From NCBI GenBank assembly GCA_027475525.1, contig JAMWFC010000117.1, positions 2,156,183 to 2,220,182 of the forward strand: a stretch of DNA of 64,000 nucleotides. The letters run 5' to 3'. Made by a program: the position numbers and the translations under genes. How positions within the stretch are numbered: the stretch's first letter is position 1; each line of letters begins with the position of its first letter. A model generated the notes under the pieces. That model did not search any database, was not told the origin of the DNA, and saw only the letters and a program-made list of their open reading frames with translations. This document shows positions 47,338 through 57,483 of this stretch, one piece after another. Source of the stretch: Macrolepiota albuminosa. Lineage: Eukaryota > Basidiomycota > Agaricomycetes > Agaricales > Agaricaceae.

Positions 47338-49020
47338 TCAGATCATTGGTAAGTTAGAGAGAGGGGCGATTGGAGAGTCCTCAGACTTCTGAAATGGATT
47401 GGCAGTCGCGTCGTCCATATTGTAGTCAAGGAGTTCATCCTTGGGTGCAGGCTCATAAGAGGTGCCCAATAGCCCTGCCATAGGCAGGAAATTGTCATAG
47501 TCCCATAGTGGGGACAGTGTAATGGTAGGATCAAAGGTCAGCTCCAGAGTAGGTGGTTGGAGATTAGGAAGATCTCCATCGTTGGATAGGTACTGGCACA
47601 TCCAGATCTCTCAGATATGAATGTCTTGTCCGATGAGAAGATACATCCCCTTAGTAAAAGCATTGTTAAATACACACACACAACGACTCTCCTGCTGCTG
47701 AAGCATCAGGCATTGGTGATTGCCAATGGTGGCCTTGCACCATCTATTCCACTGAGCAAGAGACTGAGGCATCCTGTAATAATCAAGGTGTTGCAGCCTC
47801 TTGTCGTCGATGGTGGCTGTCTCATTGTAGAGCTGGTTGTTGCTGAAGAAGATGTGGGCCAAGTAGATGACCCTATAAGTATATGTGTGGTCAACCCAGA
47901 TGACCAGGATTTAATTGTGAAGCAGGACAAGTAACGTGTCCAAAGTGGTGAAGATGGAAGCTGATGCTTCTGGGATGTCTATAGCCTGAGCCTTTCAATT
48001 CAGGTCCTCAGTGTGGAGGGGCACAAAGGATTGCCCTATAGCTGCCTCATATTCAGTGATGGCCTCTTTATAGAGGCCTGGCCATGTAAACACATAAGCC
48101 AGGTGCTTGTGCACCATGGTCTTGGACAGGTGGCTAGCGCTGATAGCATATACAAGTGCAAACTCAAAGAAGCTGCATTAATGAATACATATAGCACGGT
48201 CCATGGCCAAATCAGTCCATATGTTAAGCATTCTAGGACACCCATAGAGAAGGGCATATGAGCCCAGGTAGTCCAAAGTGAAGGGTTGCTTTGGATCAGG
48301 AGGAGTCAGGCTGACAAAGACCAGCCTCCTACTTTCTTTGCGGCGGTAAATCTATGCAGGAGCAATCATCTGCAGAACTTTCTCCTGCTTCTCCAAACTT
48401 GCAAAAAATACTGCAATGGTTTTGTACAGGACCTTGTTGAGTAGTTGAGACATTACTTTGTCTCAGGCTGTAGGGTAGCAATTCATAATTGCTTGTTTAA
48501 ATTTGTTGAGCAAGAGGTAGCCCAACTGATGTTAATAAATCGGCATAAACTGGTTGTTCACCAATAAATGGAGCCTGCAGAGCTCTTGGGGGCTACAGGG
48601 GAACTCACAAGGTGCAATTTGATACATCTTACTATTGTGGAACATATGTGCAGCATTGCCCTCTTTGTCGGCCTCGAAGGCCCTGGCTACATAGGCTTCT
48701 TGCCCAACAAAGATAGTATTGGTCACTGGTGACCAGTAGAATTGGGGAGACAACCCCACACCAAAGAATGAGTTCCGATGCCCAATAGTGTAATCTCAAT
48801 AGATCACAACACTGAGTGCATCAGAGATGCGCCCAGTCTCATCTTTAAAGAGGGCAGCTCCTTGTTTGGTGCTATCTTGCGCCCAACAGTCCATCTTAGC
48901 CCGTTGATTACTGTTATGCCACTCACATGCCATATGTTGTGCTGCAGTCTTGTGTGGTACAAGAGATTCCTAAAACAAAGTCAAGAGCTTAAGATCACAC
49001 AAAAGAACCAAATTGGAATA
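47338..49020 (-). pseudogene. Decayed TE-associated ORF X, copy A
   Basis: Minus-strand fragments in changing frames carry FYWSPVTNTIFVGQEAYVAR, ELCRLHLLVNNQFMPIY, YVFTWPGLYKEAITEYEAAI and a tail rich in Pro/Asp (SPLWDYDNFLPMAGLLG). The first and third segments resemble parts of copy B (50733-53160). I do not recognise a known domain. Many in-frame stops show it is dead. Its position beside LTRs and a chromovirus suggests a gene carried by a retroelement or a host gene amplified with it. Confidence 0.55.
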
Positions 49021-49261
49021 TGATTCTAGTCCTACAAAGTATGAAATCAAAAGCTACCTTAGATAAGGTAGTGGCAACAAATATATGTAGTGATTATGTA
49101 ATGTGTATAATATGATTATCACAATAGTAATTACTACGCAGTCCAGTCTAGCTCTGCTGAACAACAATTAGGTTGTTCTGCATGAATTATCAGTCTAGAT
49201 AGACCTAGAGCTCAGGCTCTAGGTCACTCGGTTACATGCCCCCTTTTCAGACTGGTTATAG

Positions 49262-50236
49262 TGATGATGCCCAAAAATCGATCAGTAGCAGATACGGTTT
49301 ATGGCTACTGACCTATGTAACAATGCGTTGGATGCCCCAAGATTGAGGGAGTCCCAGGCAGTTCTCAGAGAACAAGTCAGACAAAGAGTTAAATGACAGA
49401 GATTCAGTGGAAGTTAGTAACAATAGTCAGCAAGGAAATGCGGTAAGGAAGGTGCGCCAACAAAGAAGTGCACCTAAAAGGTAGAAAGATGAACTCGGTT
49501 AAATGCAGCAAGAAGACGCAGGAAGGAAACTAGAGGCTTAATAATGACTAAGCTATGTGATGCCTGCTGTAAGTGCAAGGCACGTAGGTTCTGTAAGCGT
49601 AACTGTGGCAAGCAGGCTAAGAGTGTTCAGACAATTGGCGACTATGTACTTAGTCAGCTCAAGAGAAATCTGAACTGTAGGGTGAACTGAGGGGTGCAAA
49701 GTAGGGTACTCTGTTTTGTGTTTTTCTAACTAATGACAACAGTAAATATTTATAGTAAAGATGAGTTCAGCGTTGCTAAGTGGCTAAGCATCGCCAAGGA
49801 GCAGCGAACTGACAAGAATATAAGTAGTCGCCATGCATTAAACTAAATACTGGGAAGTTAACAAGAATGCTGTCTATCCAAGTAACGAGAAGGCACTAAG
49901 TGGTGCCAGGCACCAAGGTGAAATGCCAAGCTGTCAGTCACAGGGAAATGCCATCATTTCTACTTGTAAGCGCTGCCACCAGCTAATAAGGCTATGTGCT
50001 GCCTGAATGATGCTATCTGTCAATGCTTGCCGACAGCGTGTTGTCCGCTGTCACTTGTTATTCCTGCTGCCGTCGGCGCTATCACTAATTAGGCACATCT
50101 CTTGTTGTGCATGGCTGTCAGGAATGGCTTAAAATGGATAAAACACGTGCGCCAAGTTTGGAATGAGTGCGGCAAGGTTTCCAGAGCCAATGCCGAGCCT
50201 GCCATTAATGCGCCTAACCTGTGTGGGGTCCTATCA
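49262..50236 (-). repeat. Solo LTR (or 3' LTR), copy 3
   Basis: Read on the minus strand it starts TGATAGGACCCCACACAGGT and ends GGGCATCATCA (975 bp). Flanks are ATAG (49258-49261) and ACAG (50237-50240), a 4-bp duplication with one C/T change. In element orientation, a purine-rich GTGGGGGATGAT lies about 25 bp upstream, so it could instead be the 3' LTR of the minus-strand chromovirus whose pol ends near 53.43 kb. Confidence 0.8.
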
Positions 50237-50582
50237 ACAGTCTCTAAAAGAGTGGTACTCACAATCATCCCCCACACTCTGGCAAGGCATTTCCTGTAGT
50301 TCATTAAGTGTCGAGGTTAGCCAACAATACTATAAGTAATGCTTGCCATAATCATGCAGACGGTGGATGATATAACTCGCTCTTGAGAAAGGCAGCCATA
50401 TCAAAGTCAGTGTTAGCCAAAGTGGACACCTCTATAGGAGGTAGCATTACCAACAGGTTGTTGGTGGTTGTAGTAACTACTGATGGAGGTAGTAGCAGTC
50501 CTTGGTGTGGGCCACATATTTACAAATTGCGACAACATGGTTCCATTCCAACAAGATAATAGAATCTCTCCTCAAGATACGC

Positions 50583-50736
50583 ATGACCTTGAGTGAATTC
50601 TCATGTAAGCAGGGCCCAAAGACAGATTATATTGTTTGCAGTAGGAGTCCTCCAACTATATGACCTTGAGTGAATTCTCATGTAAGCAGGGCCCAAAGAC
50701 AGATTATATTGTTTGCAGTAGGAGTCCTCCAACTAT
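50583..50736. repeat. Exact 77-bp tandem duplication in decayed ORF X
   Basis: The unit beginning ATGACCTTGAGTGAATTCTC occurs at 50583 and 50660, with a period of 77 and no differences, although the surrounding DNA is old and heavily mutated. That contrast supports an assembly origin. Confidence 0.9.
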
Positions 50737-53160
50737 CCACTGTGGAATTGTGGGTGGCTCACCATAGATGTCAAGTCTATGTGACATTTGTCATTGACAT
50801 CCCAGTATACATCCAATAATGTATTTGGTGCCTGGAAATGGCTCTCCAGGTAGACCATGTCAAAGGTGTAGACGTGGTCTATCCATTCCACTGGCATGTG
50901 ATTTGCTAGTAGGACCCTGAGTATGTTAGCCTCACTAATGTTGGCTGACATGGAATTGTTGAAGTGTGGGGTTATAAACTGCACATCTATCCATGATATT
51001 GGCTCAAATGGCTAACTGGGGTTGGCTGTGTTATGGGCTTTAAAAGCCTCACAGTATATCCCCGGTTGAGCCATGATGAATGCCAGTACCCTGGCAAAGC
51101 AGCTTCGGAATCACCCCTGAGATAATACTCCTTGTATAATGGCATGCCCCAGTAGGGTACGGAAGTGGATATGGAACACATAGTCTATAGCAATGCCCAG
51201 GACAGTGTTCATCATACCAGGACGCAAAAAATAGAGCATGCTCTGTGCTAGGTGGTCAAGGTCAAAAGTATGTTAGATATCTTCCAAGTCAAATCTAACG
51301 AGCATGAATATGGGTTTGCTCCTCCGTCCTTTCCATTGGAGATATCCTTCAGGTGTAGGTAGGACAGCCAGGTCTATCCAATGGTCATGAAGGTCCAGGG
51401 GAAGAGAATTTGCTTGAAGTTGGGACCACAAACCAGCTCTATAGTGCAATCTCTCCACACTTGACTATAGTTCATTGATATGCGCTGGAATTCACACAAG
51501 AGGTAGTAAGCCTTAATGTGGAGTGGTAGTGCCTTCATCTTGTTGTCTACCAGCATCAGCAATTTATGAGCCTCTTGGAGGTTCATGAAGAACCCCCATG
51601 ATGCAGTTTTTATTAATAGTATTGAGGTATAATAATATCTCATTTCCTTCTCCTCCTGCTTTTGGGCTCGCAGTGCCTTGTCTCCTACAAACATGGTATT
51701 TGACAACCACGAATAGTAAAAATGTCACTCTAGTGCGCCATCAAAGAGCCAATTAGACCACTCAGTGGTGGTCCCTTCTCCAAATACTTCTAATGTCCTG
51801 TGGCTTGTTCTACCCTGTCCTAGTCAACCTTGGCCTGCTTGTTGGCAGTGGCCTTCCTACAAGCGGTGGACTTGCGGTTGCGACTCAACCACAAGTTTTT
51901 TTGCACTGCCATCTTCCCTTCTGACAGTGTCTTCTCGGTACTTGGTCCATAATTGCTGGCCTCACCATCGTTGGCGAGGCCCATAGCAGCTAATGCGGGC
52001 AGGCAATTTTCTACCTTGTTGTCTGTCTGCACGTCTCAACAAGGTGGCTCTGGCATATATGACTTGTGCAGGTTTTCAAAGTATACTGCAGACAGAAAAA
52101 ACACAATCTCCCCAGATCCAGATCCTATTGGCACGTTGTCCAGGAACTGTATCGTCATTGTCTGCAAGGCCCCCTTCAGTCTGTTCTGCACCTTCACCAT
52201 GCCAGGCGCATGCACTGACATGTTCAGGCCCTGGTCTTCATTATCCACTATCATCTCATCATCACTCCGGTTCTTAGAGTGGGGTGTTACCTCACCTGCC
52301 TCCTTAAGCTTAGGAGGCGCTACAGGCACCTCCACTTCCTCCTGCGTCCTAAGGTGCTTAGCCTCAATCTGCTTCTCTGGCATTGTTGCTCGCCACTTCA
52401 TCGCATTGGCAAACGTCTTGATTGTGTTGTTATTACGCTGTTGCAGCATAACAATTTTGTCCAACAGACCCATGATCACTACTTAGGCCACTGGATTCTT
52501 TAGAAACTCTGATTCTGGAGGAATGCGCTGCTCTGCAGCCAATAGTCACCGCCACACTATTTTGATCTGAGGATCCACTTAATCCTTCAATGCTTCCCTC
52601 TTTCCTTTTTCACTCACCAAAAATTTACATGGGGATGGTGACCACCTACGTGCTGGGAGCAACCATGGTTGCAGTGATCTGGGTTGCTGCACACCCCACG
52701 CCCTTAGTTTACTTTGGTCTTCTTGAAATGAAGGCTCCTCCCACCTTCTATTCACAGGCTCTCTTGTGATGATAACTCTTCTTGCCAGTTCTTATGGTGG
52801 TGACCACTCTCTCTCTCTTCAAGGTGGCACCACTTTGTTTTTTGTCCTTACCTCTTTTGCTGGCAACTGCTCATGATCCTTCTGAGGGAATTCCATTTCC
52901 TTCTGCTTACTCACTCTCCAATCCTCATCCACCTCCATGGAGACCACTTGTTGTGCCTGTGGCATCATTATTCCCCATGGAACTTGCATTTGCATTGCCT
53001 GCTGCCCAGGTTCACCAGAACTTGGGAAAAATGGCATCGGATAATACTGCAGAAAAAATGGTGGGGCCTGCCCAAATTGAGCTATAGTCGGGTATGCCAT
53101 CATTTCTGGTGTTGGTACCACCATATCTGGCATTGGTACCGCTGCACTAACATTACTCAT
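50733..53160 (-). pseudogene. Decayed TE-associated ORF X, copy B
   Basis: It begins at ATG 53160 with a Met/Pro/Gln-rich stretch (MSNVSAAVPMPDMVVPTPEM), continues through a charged region (DKIVMLQQRNNNTIKTFANA), then NTMFVGDKALRAQKQEEKEM, SWGFFMNLQEAHKLLMLVD, AYYLLCEFQRIS and VYTFDMVYLESHFQAPNTLL. Frameshifts and stops separate these. It lies on the same strand as the chromovirus and just downstream of its chromodomain remnant. No known domain recognised. Confidence 0.55.
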
Positions 53161-53429
53161 TGCTTGAACTGTCTGCTGTTCTCCTACCAGAACCCTGTGG
53201 GTTCTGCTTCTGCTAACTTGACATCTGTCCAGGCAAGGAGTACAACATTACTGTAGTCAATGTAGCAGTCTTCAGAAAAAAAAATTTGCTTCTGTCAGGT
53301 TACATAACTTGATCCGCCCCTGATAGATCTGTCCAGACAAATCTTATCATCACTGATCCCAAGATGACAATCTTATTATAGCACATGTCCAGTACAAATC
53401 TGATCTAATCACATCTAAGCACATAAGCA

Positions 53430-53640
53430 CTTAGATAGCTTCCTTGGCTGTTGAACCTCTTGTAATTCCAAATAGCAATCCAATGCTGTCAGCTGAAAAT
53501 ACATACTCAGAGACTTCCATGTTGTGTCTTCCGCACTCCACCAAATTTTGAATTCAAGGTTCATCCTGTCCACCTACCAATGTCCCAGTATCTCTTCAAT
53601 GAACCATTCTTGTTTGTCACTTGCTCCAAAGTCATATGCC
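53430..53640 (-). pseudogene. Chromodomain-like C-terminus of the chromovirus integrase
   Basis: With one stop ignored, the minus strand reads EWFIEEILGHW, then MNLEFKIWWSAEDTTWKSL and LTALDCYLELQ. This resembles the integrase chromodomain of fungal chromoviruses, which steers insertion to particular chromatin. Confidence 0.65.
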
Positions 53641-53690
53641 TCAGACATTACCCAATTCAGAAACAAGGCATCATCATTTGCCTTGTAAGG

Positions 53691-53852
53691 TCAGAGTAGA
53701 GATATATGAAACCTGGGCACAATTTTCCTTACCTGCAATGCTGCAGGCAATTCCAGCATGTAATTTGATGTGCACAGCTTGGCCTCCAGGATTCTATAGG
53801 GTCCAATGAATTTTGGACACAACTTACTCACCCTCTCCTTGGAGAGGTTCAA
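53691..53852 (-). pseudogene. Chromovirus integrase C-terminal segment
   Basis: The minus strand reads LNLSKERVSKLCPKFIGPYR, ILEAKLCTSNYMLELPAALQ and PRFHISLL, the conserved region after the gypsy integrase core. It continues the integrase at 60055 and beyond, across the young insertion. Confidence 0.88.
53848..53852. other. Target site duplication TTCAA (left)
   Basis: TTCAA here and at 60050-60054 flank the young gypsy element exactly. The 5-bp length fits Ty3/gypsy integrases. Confidence 0.92.
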
Positions 53853-54647
53853 TGTCACGACCCCCTCCCTCCGGGCCCACCCCGGGACACCCCCGGAACA
53901 CCATCCGGGACCCTCCCTCCGACCCCACAGGACACGCCCCGCCATCACGACCGCCGACACCGCCATCACGCGCATCAGGACCGCCATCAACCGCCACCGA
54001 TCGCCATCAGCCAGCCCCCGGGACCCCTGCATCACAGACCCCGGGATCAACCGCCATCGACGATCGGATCACGCGGCTCGCATCAAGCCATCACGCATCA
54101 CGCCCCACGCATCACGACTCCCTCCGCGCCAATTGATCGCGCGCTCCCCACGCGCGATCCCGGTACGCACCCCCTGCCGCTACTCAATAACCCCCGGAAC
54201 CCATCCCAGACATCCCGGAACCCCGAGACCCGGCCCCGTAGTACTTATAGCGTAGTTCCTTGTTGTATTCGCTAGTCTTGATATTGCATAACTGTTACTT
54301 GGATATTGCGTGCCCTCTGTTTGACTGGTACGCCTCGTCTGGTACGCTTCGACTGGCACGCCTTAGTATTCGCGTGCTATAAGTTTGGTACGCACTTCGC
54401 GACTCTTAAATTACTAACTTGGTCTCGTCTTAGAACCTCCGGTTCACGACTCGACCCCCTCTAACCCTCAGCTACTCTCATCCGAAACCCCCGGACTCTA
54501 GTCCCCTCTCCCGGGACTAACCCTGTCCTCGTCTTGAACCCCGGAGTCTTAGCCCCGGAGTTCCAGACACCCGAGTATCCGTAGATCAAGTCCGCATCGT
54601 AAGGGCGTCGCTTTCCCGGAAAGCCCCCGATTCAGCGGAACCTGACA
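53853..54647 (+). repeat. 5' LTR of the young gypsy element
   Basis: It starts TGTCACGACCCCCTCCC and ends GGAACCTGACA, with 5-bp inverted ends TGTCA/TGACA. The last 75 bp are identical to 59975-60049. The first part is rich in short GC repeats such as CCGCCATCA and CGACCGCC. Confidence 0.92.
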
Positions 54648-54680
54648 TAATATCAAGACTCTTTCCTTACACCGTTCTTG

Positions 54681-57483
54681 ATGGCTACGTATACTCACAC
54701 CTACTACCCCACGGGGTACCAGACCGACCCTTACGGACGCCCGGTACCCGACCACTACTCCGCGCAGACCCCCCGCCCTGTCTACCCACCCCTCCCATAC
54801 GAACCTCAGTACCTCCACCGCCACTGGGCCCCCGACCCATCCTTCTATGATCTGGGGCCCTCAGCCAGTTGGGCCCCTCCGCCCAACCTAGCCATGGCAC
54901 GACCCGTGGAGGTCCCCTCGTACCGGAGCATTCCCGGGGGCCTGCCGGAGACCCCTCCTGCACCCAGTGGGCCTCGCCCGATTCCCCCCAGCGAGGGCCC
55001 CTTTGCACCCACCCCCTACTACGGTTACCAGCGCCCCGTCCCCCAACCCCGAGAAGCCCGAGGACCCCCCTACCCCGACTACCCCCCTCGTCATTACCCG
55101 GCCGCCGCTCCACCCGCTCGGACCCCTCCCTCGCCAATGGGACGACGACGCCTCGAGGAGTATGAACGGCAACGGGACGAGATACTCCGCTCTCTCAGGA
55201 TCTCACCGGACCAATGGGACGACGACGCCTCGAGGAGTATGAACGGCAACGGACGAGATACTCCGCTCTCTCAGGATCTCACCGGAAGACTTCGCGCAAC
55301 GGACAAGGACGCTGCTTGTGGAGTTCGGGCACGACGACTTCGAAGGCACTCCGGAGGAATGGGCTCACTGCCTGGTCGAATTCGGGGATCGCCTCACGTG
55401 AGGAGACCTCCCGGAGCAAACCATGGTAAAGTATAGGCGCAATACGATCCTCCGGGAGGAATTACAGCAGCTGCTCGACGAAGTCCACGCGTCCCCCTCC
55501 CCTCGGCCCCTCAACGACCCCGCGGACCCAGGTCGCTCGATTCACATTCGACGGGAACCCCCGGAACCGGCCCCAGCAGTCCCGGCAGCCCCCACGGTCC
55601 CCACTCCGGAGCAACGGCAACGGGAAGAACGGCAGAACGCCTCAGCCATACTACGGTCCCTCAACCCGACGGGAGGCCTCTTCGATCAACCCGCTGCTCG
55701 CACGGTAGGCTTGTCAACTCGCCGCAGGGCTAACTCCGTTCCTAGTACCTTCGAGACCTGGGGACAGCCTCAAAGACCCCTGGAACCCCTCCCGCGAACA
55801 GACAACACCCGACCCCCGGCCCCGACGAACCCCGGTACAGCCCGGGTGGACACCCCTAGTACGGACGACACGTTATGCTACATTGACGAGCTCACGCGCG
55901 ATAACAACGAACAACGTCCCGCGCCCGCGCCCGCCCCGGCACCAGCACCGCCCGCCACGTCCGCCCCGGCCCCTCCGGAACGCAACTTCCGCCGCGATCC
56001 GCCACCCCACTTCGACCTACGGAACCCCCCGCGACCCCCGATGCAAGCCCGACCCTCCCGGATTGAACGTCCCCCGCGCAACCCGGCACCCGACCCAGCA
56101 CCTAACCCCCCTCCGATCGACCCAACCCCACCAAACCCTCCCCGACCGCCTCCGCCACCTCCAGCCGAACCTCGAGGACGACCCCCAGGCCCTCCACCTC
56201 CGCCACTCCCTGCGTGGAGACCCGGGCCCCCTCCTGGTAGGAACGAACCCCCTTGGGACAACGGGCCTCCCGGGCGTGGACCCCCAGGTGAGCCACCCGG
56301 AGGAGGACCTCCCGGCGGGTGGGGCCCCGCCCTTGGTGCTTTTCCTCCTCAAGGAGGGGGGGGTAATCACTATTACTACTATTACAATGCTGGCCCCCCT
56401 CCCCGCAACACTGCCGGATCGGACGACGCTCGCGACGCCCTCGCCCGCGAAGGACGACTGGACATCCAAAAGCCCGACGCTTTCACGGGCCGGGACCCCC
56501 GGAAATGGCGTACCTTCCTCACTCAGTGTCTTAATACGTTTCAGGCAAAGCCGCTCACGTTTCAGGTTGACAGCTCCCGGGTGGCCTTTGCCGCGTCGTA
56601 CCTCCAGGGGATCGCCTTCGATCACTACACGGCCCTCATCCAGTTCGACCCCAACAACCCGGCACTCGCTCGCTGGCAAGCCTTCGTCGACGAGTTCTCC
56701 GGGAAATTCGGGATATACGACACGGTGGCCGAGGCCGAGGACAACCTCTTCAACCTCCGGATGCGCTCCGAAGAACGTTTCACTACCTTCATCGTACGTT
56801 TTGAAAAGGAAGCTTACGAGACAGGTTGGAATTACAGCGCCCTCCGGTACGCCCTCCGCCGCGCCCTCCCACAACGTATCAAGGACGTCCTCCGACTCGC
56901 CCCGAAACAACCCTCCTACGACGGATACAAGGCCCTCGTCATGCAGATCGACCAGCGCTACTGGGAAGACCGCAGCGAGTATTCGAACTCCCGACCCCCC
57001 TGGAACCCCAGAGGAGGACCCCCTTGGCCCTCCGGCGAAGCTCCCAACCCTCAAGGTCGAAACCCCGGTCCCCCCGCGTTCCCTGGCGGCCGACCCCCGG
57101 TGAGTCGCGGCCCGCCCAATGCTAACCCCGGCAGCGGCACCCGCCCCCAGGCCCAGCTCAACGCCGCCGTGGCCACCCAAGACCCGGGCGACGCGCCAAG
57201 CCCCGAGGAACCCCCGGGAGACCCCGAAGACTTCGACTTCGACGACGAACGGGACGAGGAGGCCCTCCGAGCCAACCGGCTTCAAAAGAAGGGACGACCC
57301 TGGATCGAGGTCCCGACGGATGTGCAGGAACGACGGAGAAGGGAGGGCGTCTGCATACTCTGTGGTGAGAAAGACCATTTCATCTCCGAGTGCCCCAAAC
57401 GACAGGTCATGGGACGTGCCACCTGGACCTTCGAAGGGGAGGACGCTACCTACGAGTATTCGGAAAACGACCCGGCGATTTAG
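54681..57483 (+). CDS. Gag polyprotein of the young gypsy element
   Basis: It starts at ATG 54681 (MATYTHTYYPTGYQTDPYGR). A long Pro/Tyr-rich N-terminal arm is interrupted by a 77-bp duplication (55134-55286) and by one TGA at 55399-55401, in frame with the next ATG at 55423; CGA would fit at that position. After a proline/arginine-rich linker with NHYYYYYNAG comes the Retrotrans_gag core: FTGRDPRKWRTFLTQCLNTF, WQAFVDEFSGKFGIYD and RFEKEAYETGWNYSALRYAL. A zinc knuckle [14 protein letters not shown] (CX2CX4HX4C) lies near the end at 57483. Either two ORFs or one gag with a recent stop. Confidence 0.88.
55134..55286. repeat. 77-bp tandem duplication in gag, second copy lacking one G
   Basis: The unit CCAATGGGACGACGACGCCT occurs at 55134 and 55211. 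The second copy reads AACGGACGAG where the first reads AACGGGACGAG. Keeping only the first copy leaves an open gag frame. Confidence 0.88.

Noticed and set aside
53691..54050. A 119-codon minus-strand ORF that looks like one protein crossing 53853
   Set aside because: It joins chromovirus integrase to antisense LTR sequence by chance. The LTR boundary and TTCAA duplication show two different elements.
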